A stretch of DNA of 64,000 nucleotides from Zygnema cylindricum (GCA_037447655.1 JBBHKE010001776.1:295803-359802); one strand, 5' to 3'. Counted from the first letter of the stretch, positions 1 through 12,765 are shown. Made by a program: numbers and translations. The notes: a model not told the origin generated them from the sequence alone.

Positions 1-660
1 CTCAACACATCAATGGCCTAAACAAGATCGTTGATGATGGACCAAACGTAACCATCACCAACGATCACATTGTGAACAGTCATTTCAACATCAACACTAG
101 TAAAGATTAAGTGTGTGATCAACCGTAATGTATCCCTTGAACACCAATAATGGTCTGGACATCGATAATTGTCCAAGTGAACATCTCAACAACATTTGAA
201 ACTGATTCCATGCTTATCGGTACCATAAATCACTTCCAAAAAATGTACGTCAAAAAATGTATAGGTTTTATTTTTTTGTTTGTGGTTCTAATTTAGCTCG
301 TAAGAGACGTGGACAATTTTTGGTTTTAATAACACTTTTACTTTCAAGCCCAAGAAGAACTGGCACCAATTTCCTGTTATTCACAAATTAGTTAGACACC
401 CGTGGTGTAATTTTTATGCCTCTATCTTTCTGCAACAATGACAAAAGACTAAATGAAATGCAAAAATGGCTTGTAGTTTTGTATTCAAAAAAAATGTATT
501 GTCAAGGTTTTCACCAAAAGTTGTCATAACAAAAGCTAATACAAACCTTGAGCACCTTGAGAAAATTAAAGGAGAGCACAATATCTATTTTCACTACAAC
601 ACTTTCCTCCCATTCTAACAAACACAAGAACACAAGAGATCATCAAAATAAAATAAAAGT
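1..660. other. AT-rich stretch, no gene seen
   Basis: I see no coding region, RNA gene or clear repeat here. The sequence is AT-rich with scattered short motifs and runs into the pyrimidine-rich repeat that follows. Confidence 0.5.
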
Positions 661-730
661 CCATGAAGACTACCGCAACTACATTCGTTTTTGTTCTTCC
701 TAGTCAACAAAACAACAAAAAGGATCAAGA

Positions 731-1000
731 AACAAAACTACTTAAGACTCATGTTCCTCTTCCTCTTCTCTTCCTCTTCTTTTCTTCTTCTTCCTTTACT
801 TTCCCTTCCTCGAGATCCAAACCACGATTAACAAAACTACTTAAGCCTCCACTTCTTCCCCTTCCTCCTCTTCCTGGGACTCCCTGTTCCTCTACTTCCC
901 CTTTCCCTTCCTCAATCTAAACCACGTTTTGCTGACAAAACTACTTAAGCCTCCGCTTCTTCCTCCTCCTCCTCTTCTTCTTCTTCTTCGTCCTCGATTC
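731..1000 (+). repeat. Pyrimidine-rich tandem repeat, about 100-bp unit, three copies
   Basis: The motif ACAAAACTACTTAAG recurs at 732, 831 and 935 (spacing about 99 and 104 bp). Each copy is followed by a CTTCCTCTTC-type pyrimidine tract and, after the first two, by a 'CC AAACCACG' segment. An ATG-initiated frame (663-920) crosses the array, but its product is only Ser/Pro/Leu/Phe-rich low-complexity sequence, so I treat it as a repeat and not as a gene. Confidence 0.7.
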
Positions 1001-1139
1001 GAACCGCGTTCGATAAACGACGTCGATTTACTTTCAAGTACGGAAAAGCTCCCACAACCTTATAGATATCACCTCGGAAGATCGGCCTCCGTATAATAAT
1101 AATTCACATAATTTCCATGATCAATACAAACACAATTTC

Positions 1140-3130
1140 TAGGGTTTAGTATAGTTATTTGTATATATAACTACTACTGGTACGCTTATTTGTATATAAT
1201 TAGTATTAGTACAATTTCTAGTTTTTATAATCAGTGGTAGTACAGTTATTCGAATAAATAATTAGTGTTAGTATAGTTATTAGTCTGTATACTTAGTCAT
1301 TAGTTTGTATAATTAGTTATTACTGTGTATAATTAGAGTTAGTACAATTATTAGTAATGTATAATTAGTATTAGTACATCTATATGTTTGTGTAATTAGT
1401 GATAACACAATTATTAGTCTGTATTCTAGTAATAGTACAATTCTTAGTCTGCACATTTTGTATCACTATAGTTCTATCACTATATTTTTTAGTATGTATA
1501 ATTAGTGGTAGCACGGTTATTAGTACAGATAACTCTCTACAATAGTTCTATCACTATAGTTTTTAGTATGTATAATTAGTGGTAGCACAGTTATTAGTAC
1601 AGATAACTCTCTCCAATAGTTCTATCACTATAGTTTTTAGTATGTATAACTAGTGCTAGCATAGTTATTAGTCTATACAACTAATATCAGTACAGTTTTT
1701 TGTCTGTATAATTAGCATTAGAACATTAAAAGTTCATGCAACTAGTATAAGTACGTTTTGTTTAATAAGTATTTTTACAGTTATTAGTCTGTATAATAAG
1801 TGGCGTGGTAGTACAGTTATTATTTAATTACTATAAGTACTCAAAGAAAGGATACATTGACAGTCCTAATACTAATTAAACATTGCTAATAATTGTACTA
1901 ACACTAACTATACAGACTAATAACTCTATGAATCATAATTACACCGACTAATAAGTGTACCAATACCGATTATACAAACTCATAACTGGACTCATATTAA
2001 GTATACAAACTAATAGATGTACTAATACTTACTATAAATACTTATAGCTGTACTATTACTAATTATGTATTACTCATAATTGTCCTAATACTAATTCTAC
2101 ATTACTAATAAATGTACAAATCCTAATAATAATCCTAATTTTGCGGACTTCAAAAGACAGTAATACAAAATATATAGATTAAGCACTTCACTAATACGAG
2201 ATATGCAGGTTAAGCACTGTATTAATACTAATTATACAAACTAACAATTGTTCAAATTAATAATCACACTGACTGATAACTGTACTTATACTAGATATTC
2301 ATACTAATTATTTGTGTATTATCTGTATCAGTCCAGCTATTAGTACGTATAATCAGTATTAGTAAAGCTATTAGTATGTGAGTACAGTTATGAGTTTGTA
2401 TCATCAGTTTTGGTACAATTATTATTCTGTAAAATTAGTATAAGTACAGTTATGAATTTGTATAATAATTATTAGTACAGTTTTTAGTATGTATAATTAG
2501 TGTTTTATAGTTAGTAGTTTGTATAATCAGTATTGGTTGAGTTATTAGTTTGTATAATTAGTATTAAAACAGTTAAAAGTCTGTATAATTAGTATTGATA
2601 CAGTTATTAGTCTCAATAATTAGGGCTGGTACAGTTATTAATAGTGTTTAATTAGTATTAACACGGTTATTACTTTGTATAATTAGTCTTAACACAGTTC
2701 TAGTTTGTATAACTAGTGTTTTTACAGCTATAAGTCTGCATAATTAGTACGAGTATAGTTATTAGTCTATACAATGAGTGTCAGTGCAGTCATTAGTATT
2801 GTATAATTAGTATTATGACAAATATTATATAATCAGTATTTGTAAAGTTATTTGTATGATTATATTGATTCAGTTTTTTGTATGTATAATTAGTAGTACT
2901 ATTAGTACAGTTTTTAGCATGTATAAGTAGTGTTAGTACAATAATTAGTTTGTATAATCAATATTACTACCATAATTAGTCTCTATAATGAGTTTTAGTA
3001 CAGTTATTAGTCTGTATAATTAGAACAGATATTGTTATGTATAACTAGTGCAGGCACAGCTCTGTACCAGTACAGTTGTACCAGTACAGTTGTACCAGTA
3101 CAGTTCTTTGTCTGTGTAATTAGCATTAGG
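1140..3130. repeat. Degenerate minisatellite-like array with an inverted centre
   Basis: About 2 kb is built from variants of GTATAATTAGTATTAGTACAG and TTATTAGTCTG. From about 1,140 to 1,830 and from about 2,300 to 3,130 the motif reads on the plus strand. From about 1,850 to 2,290 the reverse complement dominates (ACTAATTATACAGACTAATAACTGTACTAAT-like phrases). A locally regular 74-bp unit (starts at 1,471, 1,545 and 1,619) and a 16-bp unit with core GTACCAGTACAGTT (about 3,065-3,112) are embedded. No coding potential is seen. Confidence 0.8.
1471..1692 (+). repeat. 74-bp tandem repeat, about three copies
   Basis: GTTCTATCACTATA starts at 1,471, 1,545 and 1,619, giving an exact 74-bp period. 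The first two units are nearly identical; the third diverges in its second half. It lies inside the larger degenerate array and is its most recently amplified part. Confidence 0.85.
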
Positions 3131-3939
3131 ACATTTTTAGTTCGTGCAATACTAACCATTACTAAAGAGTTGCAATACTAAAGGGTTTTTTACCACACCT
3201 AATTTGGTGAGTTTCCTTGCTCTCAAATATAAAACAAAGAACCGAAAACATAACTTAGTCAAAATTTAGCCAACAAAGCCACACTGAAACGGTATGAAAA
3301 CTCTTTCCTTTTTTAATGTGTCATTTTTCCTTTCTCTTCTTACCACATCTAATTGGTGAAAAAAAAACCAAAACCACAGCAAAACTATTTGTTATGTAAG
3401 CTTTACTAAGCTATACTTGCGAACCGAGATAGACAGAGACCACCCGGACTTAGAGAAATAATGGAAAAATTGAGCTTAACAACTAACCACGAATAGTATG
3501 GAAAAGGAAGATTCCTTTAGGGAATCGAAAGTACAAATAACCTTCTACGTAAAAATCGGGATCCAAAAACGATTTGCTTTGCAGTATAGGAAGAGAGGAG
3601 CAGTACTAGCAGAGAGTGGGAAAAAGGTTTTTTTTTTTTTTTCCATTGGTGTTTTTTTTTTTTTTTTACATTACATGTTCTCTTACCTGATTGGTCGTCT
3701 AGTTTGTTCACAAGTTTGCGAGGTAATAATATCTTGTACGGTTCACGTCCGTGCGTTTCGTTTTGTAATTCTTCAAAAACGAAAAAGTGCATTCCGAACA
3801 TGATGTCCGATGGCGGACGCAGTTGCTTTTCGGTATTCGCAGCTGTCAAGTTTTGACGCTTAAAACTGCATTTTTTTTACGCCGCTACGCTCCAACACGG
3901 TAAGACATGCGACGTCACACGCAGGTACAAAAAACAACG

Positions 3940-4103
3940 TGCGACCACAGATTGTAGACGTTGACAACCGTCACAGGTACTGTCGACGTATACAATCGTC
4001 ACAAGCGTAAGTTACGATTTCGACACTTGAACAGCGGGTCCGGCGGATCCGCGCTAAAATACAAAGTAATTTCGCTAAGTTACAAGTACATGGGGACACA
4101 CCC
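3940..4103. mobile_element. 3' part of a TTA-flanked TIR element (family A remnant)
   Basis: The stretch ends with ACATGGGGACACACCC followed by TTA, the same terminal pattern as the complete family A copies at 17.8, 40.0 and 40.9 kb. Upstream it contains the family's subterminal 'ACAACCGTCACA' type motifs (about 3,965-4,000). I could not find a matching 5' terminus, so this is a truncated or decayed copy and its left limit is arbitrary. Confidence 0.45.
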
Positions 4104-4442
4104 TTAGTACGCACGTAGATTATATGCAAATGAGGAATTTAAGGTTAAATTGGCCGGTATGAAAATCAGTGAAGGTTTTCAATATCAAATCTTTGTTTAT
4201 ATGGTACCACTCTTTTTTAAACACGTGGATAACAGACTCTACGCGATAGAACATCGTTCATAAAGTTGCGCGACAAAACATCGTTCAAAATTTAGCATAT
4301 TGTAATGTTCGCTGTACAATTACATGATCTCTTGATGAAACTTCAACCTAACTATGAAAACTAGAAATGACAATCTGGAACGAGTATAGGAGCACAAACA
4401 CCTGCGAATAATGACAAAAAACAAGAAAAAAAGCTTTGACAT

Positions 4443-4596
4443 ATCGCGATATATTATATCGAACCATCGGCACAATATGTCGGAAAACATCGCGACCTGA
4501 GCTTATCGATATACTCAAGCAGTACATCGATTATCAAGTACCTAAAATTAGGTAAATATTGAATATATACAAGTGGCCCTCGATACACAACACTAC
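4443..4596 (-). repeat. TATCGATATATCG-rich dispersed repeat (family E), copy 1
   Basis: Contains ATATCGCGATATATTATATCG, then ATCGATTATCAAGTACC and CCCTCGATACACAACACTAC phrases. The same ordered phrases recur at 5.04-5.15 kb and 16.36-16.49 kb. No open frame or terminal repeat is recognised. Confidence 0.6.
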
Positions 4597-5043
4597 ACCG
4601 TGTATCTCTATTAGGGTTAATGTTTTTTGCGTCTCCTAAAACATATTTTTTCCGTACATACATGTCGGATGGTAGATCTGACAGTTACGATTGAAAGGTA
4701 AGATTTCGAGCTTTCAATTGGTGGTCTTAATTTGAAAATTGGATAAAAGATATTTCAAGTGGCGAAAAAGTAATGTAGGGTATCGGGTAAAAGCATATCG
4801 CGATAATTTCGATATTCGATATATTGATTATCGATCAAGCAGAGGCCCCAATATATCCCACCGGGAACAACATATTATATCGCGATATATTTGGTACAAG
4901 GTGGGTGTCCGTACAGATCCAGTACAGAAAGTCGCACGGAAAATCCCCCCCCCTCCCCCCTAGTGAGCGCGTGTTTCGAGGGGGGTGCTTTTGGTTTTAT
5001 TCTTTTTGACCTAGCGCCATTTCGTTATTTCGGGATTGAAGTA

Positions 5044-5152
5044 TATTGTAATATCTATCGATATATGGCTCATCGATATATCGATTATGGGGTACCCAAA
5101 TTTAGGTACATATTAAATATTGGCAAGGGGCACTCGATACCCAACATTACGA
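5044..5152 (+). repeat. TATCGATATATCG-rich dispersed repeat (family E), copy 2
   Basis: Carries CATCGATATATCGATTATGG, a GGTACC..AAATT..GGTAC segment, and GGCAAGGGGCACTCGATACC followed by CAACATTAC, in the same order as copies 1 and 3. Confidence 0.65.
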
Positions 5153-5451
5153 AAAAGTTATTAACACTACCCTACTAGTGATACACGATATAGTTTTGAG
5201 GGATGTCTAGCAGAGGTCGCAAAAGTCAAAAAAAAATATTAACCGAAGCCAACCTTTTTTTTTTCAAAATCTGACCACCCGACGCCTGACCGGGTTATGT
5301 CACGCTCCAAAATTGTTAACCGTTACCCGAAACACGTTTACGAAATTAAAAGTTAACCGAAACTCGATTTCTCGCAACTACCCGTATTCGCCGGTACCCG
5401 AAAAATTACAAAATTACAAAGCTCATTCTTATTAGCGTTTAACATTTATTA

Positions 5452-6081
5452 CACCGCGAATCATTATTATTGTAAACAAATAATTAGAGTAAAAATATAA
5501 TTAGTATTATCAACTCTAATTTGGATTTTGTCGTTTTCTAAAAAAAAAATTACTCTCGTTAATAAATAACTCTAATTTGGGTTTCTTTTCGTAATAATTA
5601 TCCCCGTTGAATATCTTTATACAATTTCACATCATTATGACGCTTGCACTATGCTGTTTGTGAAAACGCAATTATATGATAACAACATGTATTAAATCAT
5701 TTTTTGTATTTTTTTTCTTAATAAACCACAATTTTGCATGGTCAGACACCGACTATACACCACACTTTTTGAAACAACATTATATTAGAGTTGTTAACGC
5801 TGGTTCAAAAAGTATCTTATATAATGTAAAGAAGAATTTAGAGTTATTTACTATTTTTTAAGGTTTTTGGGTCAAATTTCGGGGTGACGGAATAAGCATT
5901 AGTAACGCTAATTACTATTTGCAGTGTAGTGCTAATGGGGAATTATGATTAATAATACTATTTAATGTAAAGAGACGTGGCAGGTTGTAGTCCACGTCTT
6001 TAAATAATGTTGTTAATTATGTTTTGTGATTTTTGGCTATAAGTAGTAGCGAGTTATTAACATTAATAACTATAAGCGGTG
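5452..6081. mobile_element. Tc1/mariner-like MITE (family B), degenerate copy
   Basis: Starts TA|CACCGCGAATCATTATTATTG and ends ATAACTATAAGCGGTG|TA. The termini match the inverted repeats of the better preserved copies at 19.9 and 23.8 kb and are flanked by TA, the target duplication of Tc1/mariner and Stowaway elements. The inside is AT-rich and non-coding. The copy is longer and more diverged than the 500-bp copies, so internal insertions are likely. Confidence 0.55.
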
Positions 6082-6744
6082 TAGTGGCATATCTCCATTT
6101 GCAACAAAACAATTCGTGTACCTCTTCCTTTTACTATTTTGTCTTTTTGCAACCTCTCTTTACGAATATTTTTTTTCCTCGACAGTCACCTACCTCTACA
6201 AATTTTTTCCTAGTTTTGTGTGTAACTCGTAGATTAACGTTTAAACTCTTATATTGATGTTTATTCTCTTGCAAATCTATTTTTTTCGCTACGTTTTTTG
6301 AACGATTTTTCTTTCGACTACGATACTATGTTATCAATTATGCAAAAAAGGTAAAGTTTTAATTATGTAGCCTTGAAAAAAAAATATGTGTTTTTCACAT
6401 AGAAAATCAATAAGCAAAAAACACATTGTGAGAAGAAAAAAAAAACAAAAAATATTGTATTGTATCTTATATAGAAATAAACAAATCACAGCCTCGTCAT
6501 ATTTCGACTCTACTATACAAATTCTCAACCTCAAACTTAAAAACTACACAAATTCTATAAATCTAAATTTGGTATAAATACGACGCTTTGGTAATTTGAT
6601 AAAAATAAACATTCCAGTTTAAGGAAAAAAATATCACTATTAAAATTGTGAAACACAACAAAAATTTCAAAGAAAAAAAAACAATATAACTAATACTAAA
6701 AAAAACAACAATAATAAGCAAGCAAAACAAAACAAAACAAAAAA

Positions 6745-7254
6745 CTATGCATTAAAAAGATCTCGGTTGGATCTAACACATAAAATACCATTAACAATTG
6801 AAGCCGCTACTGAGAATCTCTTCTTTATTATCCTGTTCCCGGCATCCGAAAAATTGCATTCGGACATGTAGTTAGAAGTCAGAATAGCTAGAATAAATCT
6901 AGTGACACCAGCTAGAATAGGAAATCCTCCATCTTTCGCAAGTACATTTGATTTTTTTTTCCAACATTTAAGTATGTAAAAGCTCAATGTTTCGTCGCTG
7001 GTTAAGTTTAAAACAAAATAACGTTTCAATTTGTCATTAACAAGCGTTCTTTTGTTGGTGGTAAAACGAACCTCATTTTTGTCATCGCTCTCACCAAAAA
7101 AATTGTGGAAACCGTCCATACTTTGCGATGTTTTTCGTTTTTTTGTTATACCTTGTGAACTACCAAAATCAACGTCATCACCGAGGTCGCCATGGAGTTC
7201 CCGAAGTTTGACCCTCCCGCCAACTGGTTTCGAACCCCAATTATTTTGTACCAA
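6745..7254 (-). pseudogene. hAT transposase, C-terminal dimerisation region (split fragment)
   Basis: The frame ends in the hAT C-terminal signature: FYILKCWKKKSN, then GGFPILAGVTRFILAI, then SECNFSDAGN followed by KKRFS and a terminal VRSNRDL. This block mediates dimerisation and completes the RNase H-like core in hAT transposases. The N-terminal and central parts lie on the same strand at 15.3-13.7 kb, and a copia element at about 7.28-13.59 kb lies exactly between. I infer one hAT gene interrupted by the retrotransposon. No start codon belongs to this fragment. Confidence 0.8.
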
Positions 7255-7276
7255 TGGTTCTGTATTTTCTAGACCG

Positions 7277-7321
7277 TGTTGAAGAAATTAATAGTTCACT
7301 TCTCTATTTAAGTTAGACCTT

Positions 7322-7380
<59 letters not shown>

Positions 7381-8205
7381 CAAAGGCATGCCATGGCTAA
7401 CGCTTTATTTAGAAGGTGGCAGACTGTAGTAAAAGGCATTTTAACCAAAATATTACCTAAGCCCGGATTTGAACCTGCGATTTACGGATTGCATATAGCC
7501 GGACACCTTAACCATTAAGTCGTTGAAGAAAAGATACACTTGACAGGTTTCACAAATAGTTAAACAGTGACGCAACGGCTAATTCACACAAAAATGTCGA
7601 CGAGGCGCATATGAAACAATTCATGCACGGACGCAAATCCGAAGAGTGTAAATACATTTGATCGGACGACCATCGTTGCACCCGCCACCCAGAATGAGAT
7701 TTTGGCGAAATTTAGAGATAGCATCACGCGATGCCACATGGCGCCACATTATTGGATACTTGAGAAGACTGGAGGAGGAACCATGGCTCGCGATTTGACA
7801 GTCGTCACCTTGAATGTCATGTCGTACAATAGCCGTACAATAAGTACATCACCCATTGTACCTTCTTCTACTATACACTGTTCCTATTGGACTAGGGTTT
7901 AGTAGTAGGTAGTCGATAGTAGGTAGACCAAGACCTAGTGAAATTTAGGAACCTCTCTCTAATAAAGCTTGTGACTGTAAAGATCATCTTCAACCAACCA
8001 TAACATACTGTTCAGGGGAGCAAATCACTTCATTCTTTTTGCTATTGACTCAAGGGAGTCTTATCTTCACACGGATGGGTTTGGTTAGAGTCATTTCCTG
8101 CCAAGGTGGCAGTTGTAATTGGTGAAACCAAAGGGGGACAGGGTTATCTTAGATGGTTAGTGTGAGCTGCCTACTCTGAGGACCTATTGAGGTCTCAAAG
8201 TTGTA
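7277..8205 (+). repeat. copia-1 5' LTR
   Basis: Pairs with 12,653-13,589. Both share the start TGTTGAA, ATTAATAGTTCACTTCTC, a long (GA)n run, CCATGG and CGACCATCGTTG motifs, and an end with TGCCTACTCTGAGGACCTA. The GA microsatellite lies at 7,325-7,377. An antisense tRNA-like segment lies at 7,457-7,528. Confidence 0.85.
7325..7377 (+). repeat. (GA)n microsatellite in the 5' LTR
   Basis: A pure GA dinucleotide run of about 50 bp. A matching run occupies the same place in the 3' LTR (12,709-12,763), so it predates or was copied with the insertion. Confidence 0.95.
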
Positions 8206-8499
8206 GGTTATTGGCCCACCCTCTAAAGTGCCCATCTTTAGCGAAACTCCCTTCATATACTTGCAGAGTATGATGAAAGGATCTCTGTGTGATAAAAGGT
8301 TTTGGGGGATAGTGGGTGGACAAGTGAGGCGTCCATCCAGCTTGGGCATTCCTCCAGGGTTTGCACAGACCAGGTTTACCAGAAAAGCAGATCCATCTCC
8401 ACCGGATAAGAGTAAAGACGTGGAAAGCATTCTGATGGACAAAGGGAAAAATAAAAGACAATCACACTTATCGCAACACCTATTGCAACTGGATCGGCT

Positions 8500-8866
8500 T
8501 TGATGTCACTTGTTCCGAAGAATAACGAGAATGATATTGATACATGGGATTACAATAACAGGGCGGCAAAACACTTCATACTTCGTCATCTCACCGAAGG
8601 TCTTGCATCACCTCATTTGCAAGTGGAAAGGGCATCCAATCTATGGGTGATACTCATAGAAATGTACCGAAGTGTTACGATTCAACAACAGCAGCTGGCA
8701 TATCAAAAAAATAGATGTATATGAATACAAAGGAGGAAAGATGCTAGATATCTGTAATGAGCTTACTACACTATTTATGGAGTTAAAGAGTGTTGGAAAG
8801 GTAGAAAATGAAAAGGTGAAAGTAAATGTCTACTCATCAAGTTGCCCGATGATTATCAAAATATAG
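8500..8866 (+). pseudogene. copia-1 gag remnant
   Basis: Two overlapping frames resemble the UBN2-type gag of plant copia elements: DIDTWDYNNRAAKHFILRHL, then 'SNLWVILIEMY' and 'ELTTLFMELKSVG'. A frameshift near 8,700 separates the halves. I see no intact CCHC zinc knuckle downstream (8,870-9,340), where the frames are broken. Confidence 0.65.
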
Positions 8867-9344
8867 TTAATTGTGTACGAGACCTATCGGATTCCGATGG
8901 ACCTCGAATTCCGTGGTAGGGATGATTCTCGACCGAGAGAATACGATTGAGATCCGGAGTGGAGGAAAGAGCCTCCAAGCCTTGGCAGCCGAGACCGATT
9001 GGAGGAACAAGGGTCCAAGGAAACCGATTGGAAGTTATAGAGGGGGGGGGGCAGAAAAACTAGACCAATGAGTCTCGACCGAGGGTTACAAAGGGACTGT
9101 GAAACTTTTGCAAGAAATCGAGGCACTATATGGTGGAGTGCTCTAAACAGACATAACTCTGGTTAAAAGAGGGGCAGACAGGACCCCTGAGAGGAAGGAA
9201 ATAGGCCCTTGTGACACAGGTACATGAGGAGGAATTCGAGGACAATGAGCTATTGTTGGATGAGGAGATGGAGGCAAAGACAGAGTTCAAAATTCCACAA
9301 AAACACAAATGTGCCTACGGAGGATTGATAGGTGAAACAGGTTA

Positions 9345-9684
9345 GATTGTGGATTCAGATGATGTTATGCACATGTTTAAGGATAAACACTTATTTACAA
9401 AGATGAGAAAGATTCCTACCGTAAAGATAGCGTATAGGGATGGGAGGGTAGTCACTACTACTTTGGTAGGATGGGTGTATCTGAAAGTCCTAGTGGAGGG
9501 AAAGACATCCATAGTTACATTCTCTGATGTGTTGTTTATTCCAGAGTTAAACAAAAACCTCATCTCAACATCTGTGTTAGATTATAAGGGTTTTAAAACT
9601 ACCATTAGGAAAGGAATCTTTACTGTTAGTTTTGAGGAGGAAGTTTATTTCACCGCTGAAAATTGCAACCAACTGGACGTTTAG
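9345..9684 (+). pseudogene. copia-1 aspartic protease remnant
   Basis: The frame has the copia protease layout: VDSDDVMHM at the active-site position, then VLFIPELNKNLIS and a GF segment. The usual active-site motif is DSGA/DTGA; here the third residue is Asp instead of Gly, consistent with loss of function. Confidence 0.7.
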
Positions 9685-9717
9685 GTTGATTTTAAGCAAT
9701 GAAAAAAAAAACTTTTT

Positions 9718-10504
9718 TATGCTTGTGTTCATGGCATAATAGGCTTGGACATGTGAATTTGGATAAGTTGAAAGAAATATAAAAGATGTGTGTAGTGGAA
9801 GGATTTCAGTGTGGAGAAAGTGAAAATCTAAGTGACTCTAGTGGATGTGCTCAAGCTAAGGCACACAAGTTATCTTTCCCAAAAGTAACCACTTATATGG
9901 GAGAAAGAGTTTTAGATTTGGTACACACTGATATATGGGGACAGGCTAAAGTGCCTTCACTCGGAGGTAACATGTTTATGATGACTATCATCGACGATTG
10001 GTCTCTGTATTCAAAAGTGTAATTTGTGAAAAATAAATAAGAGGCCCAACAGATTTTTAAGGAATTTAAAACATGGAGTGAGGAACTAAATGAAAACACT
10101 ATTAAGAGAGTAAGAAGTGATAATGGGGGAGAGTATACCGCCAATCAGTTTGATGAATTTTTGAGAGAAGATAGAGTACAACACCAAAAAACAGTTCTCG
10201 CAATTCTTGAGCAGAATGGTGCAGCCGAGAGGTTAAATAGGACACCAAGTGATAGTGCCAGGAGTATGCTGTCACATAAGAAGATAGGGAAAAGATTGTG
10301 ACCGAAGCAATCAATTGTGCAAATTTTCTCAAGAATAGAGTTCTTACTTCGGCAGTAAAGGGACAAACACCTTATGAGAGATGGACTGGCCGAAAGCCAG
10401 ATGTTTCACACTTAAAGATTTTCGGTAGTGAAGTGTTCAGTCTAGATACACATTGGTCAAATTCGAAGTTATATCCAAAACGAAAACCAAGATATATTCT
10501 ATGA
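9718..10504 (+). pseudogene. copia-1 integrase remnant
   Basis: A GAG-pre-integrase/HHCC zone begins with WHNRLGHVNLDKL near 9,725, followed by the core motifs LVHTDIWGQ (first Asp), RSDNGGEY (second Asp, near 10,115) and EQNGAAERLN (Glu, near 10,207). Later it has TPYERWTGRKPDVSHLKIFG. Several in-frame stops and shifts break it, but the three catalytic positions are still readable. Confidence 0.75.
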
Positions 10505-10959
10505 TATGATGAAGATGTAAAAGGGTATAGAATCATTGATCTTAAGAGAGAAAATATAATTATAGTGAGGCGTCTAGTGGTTATGAATGAAGGAAAATCT
10601 ATAGATCCCTTTAAGTATACAAAGTAAGTCAAAATCAGATTTGAGTTAAAAAATTCTGATGACTTTGAGCTTCCCAATTATCCATGTTTCAGAGAAAATG
10701 ATGATCCTGCAAGCAAAAATCAGATCGGAAAGGAACAAACATTGGAACCTCAAGTGACAACTTGGTTAGAAGCGGAAGACGTGGTGGAAACTTAACCGGA
10801 ACCAAGGGAGAGGGGAGAAGATGAAACTGTTAAAAGGAATCCACAAGAGCCATCTATACTAGCGGCAGATTTTGAGAGAGGAAGGTGAAGCAGCAAAAGG
10901 TTGCAAGAAAACAATCCAACAACAAGGTAACCAAAGTCTCTCATTCAAATGAACCACAA

Positions 10960-12626
10960 GTCTATAAAGAGGCAATAAACAGTCCTGAGAGAAGCTGATG
11001 GAAGAAAACCATCAACAAGGAAATGGCCTCAATTATGGCAGGCGATACGTGGGAGTTGGTGGATTGTCCACTTGACCAAAAGGCGATTCGATGTAAATGG
11101 GTATTGAAACTAAAATAGAACTCGGATAACACCATTGAGCGGTACAAGTCTCTGCCAGTGGCCAAAGGATTCAAAAAAACGGAATAAAATACGGGGAGAC
11201 CTTTGCCTCAGTCGTCATGTTTCTATCAGCCCGTATTCTTTTCAGTCTTGGCGGCAGCAAAAGACATGGAGGTGCACCAGATGGACATCGAGCCAGCCTT
11301 CTTTCATCAATAATTAGAAGAGGAGATCTTCATGCGACTACCCGAGGGTTTTTCAAGAACAAGGAGAAAAAAAACAAGGTATGGCGGCAGATCAAATCTC
11401 TCTATGGCCTGAAACAAGCGCTCCGACAGTGTAACAAGAAACTTGATGAGTTTCTTACAAGTTAGCGATATATAAAGATCAGCTCACATCATTCAATTTA
11501 CTAATTTGAAGTTGAGAAAGGTTTTAGGGTTATTGAAATCTATGTTGATGATTTGCTTGTTTTAAGTAAATATATCGAGAAAATTAATAAACTAAAACAC
11601 ATCTAAAGAGGGTTTTTGAGATGAAGGATATGGGAGAGGAAAGTTACATTTTGGGAATTCAAGTAGTGAGAAACAGAGATAGAAGATAATCAGATTAACT
11701 AAGAAAAAAGCCATTGGGAACATGTTGGAAAGATTTCAAATGGACAATGCTAATTGTTGTACAACTCCAATAAAGCAAAAAAAAGGAATTGAGGGGAGTG
11801 TGGAAGAAAGAGTAATAATCTTGGATGATGAGTTAGGCCATGAAGAGAAGAAGTTCATGCAGACCATTCCTTATAGACAAGTAGTGGGCAACCTAATATA
11901 TTTTATAAATTTTGTACCCGGCCGGATTTAGTTGGAGCTGTAGGAGTACTAAGTAGGAGTTTGAATGCTCCCACTAAGAGAGATTGGGAGGCAGCTAAGA
12001 GAGTCCTTAGATATCTTATAGGGACTAGAGATCTATGGTTGCATTTGGGTGGAAAAAATACTGAGATCACCTCTGCGATAGATGCTAGCTATGGGGATGC
12101 TCCTACGAGGAGATGTACTTTTGGATATGTATTGTATGTGGGTGATGGGTCTTGCTGCTAGAGCAGCAAACATCAAAAGGTTATTGCTCAGTCCACAATG
12201 GAGGCAAAGTATATGGCCACTTTTACTACTGTAAAATAATTGATGTAGGTGAAGTCTTTGGTTCGTGAACTTAGTCATATTAATAGTGGTGTCCATAAAA
12301 TCTTTTGTGATAACCAGGGATCAATTGCCATTATTGTTAATCCCAAACATCACTTCAAAGCCAAACACAGAGATATTAGATTGAGTTTTGTTAGAGAGAA
12401 AGTAAAAAATAAAATAATAAGTTTAGAATACACACCAGATAGTGACATGAGTTTTGTTAGAGAGAAAGTAAAAAATAAAATAATAAGTTTAGAATACACA
12501 CCAGATAGTGACATGGTAGCTGATATGATGACCAAGTCTGTACCATCTCCAAATTTAACCTTTTGTAGAGAGAAGTGTGGTCTTAAACTGAAAGGTGACT
12601 GGAAAATAAGGGAGTGTATAAATTAA
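10960..12626 (+). pseudogene. copia-1 reverse transcriptase / RNase H remnant
   Basis: Fragments in order: a KWVLKLK segment, MEVHQMDIEPAFF (first catalytic Asp), EEEIFMRLPEGF, then EIYVDDLLVL near 11,540 (YVDD box), then the RNase H domain (AIDASYGDAP, KIFCDNQGSIAI, KHRDIRL). The C-terminal tail contains a 66-bp (22-residue) tandem duplication at about 12,382-12,515. Stops are frequent. Confidence 0.8.
12384..12515 (+). repeat. 66-bp in-frame tandem duplication in copia-1 RNase H
   Basis: The segment encoding SFVREKVKNKIISLEYTPDS occurs twice in direct tandem, perfectly repeated apart from the edges. The normal family tail has this motif only once, so this is a recent local duplication in a dead element. 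Confidence 0.9.
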
Positions 12627-12652
12627 AAGTTCATAAGTAATTTCTAGGTTTG

Positions 12653-12702
12653 TGTTGAAAATAGATAATTAATAGTTCACTTCTCTATTTTTGTAAGACT
12701 TT

Positions 12703-12765
<63 letters not shown>

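Noticed and set aside
663-920. ATG-initiated frame of 85 codons
   Set aside because: Its product is Ser/Pro/Leu low-complexity sequence produced by the pyrimidine-rich tandem repeat; no domain or splice signal supports it.
1471-1692. CRISPR-like regular repeats
   Set aside because: The repeats are tandem without unique spacers, in a eukaryotic genome.
7457-7528. A tRNA gene on the minus strand
   Set aside because: Box B is strong, but the T-stem has mismatches, the acceptor stem does not pair and it lies in a retrotransposon LTR. I report it only as tRNA-like.
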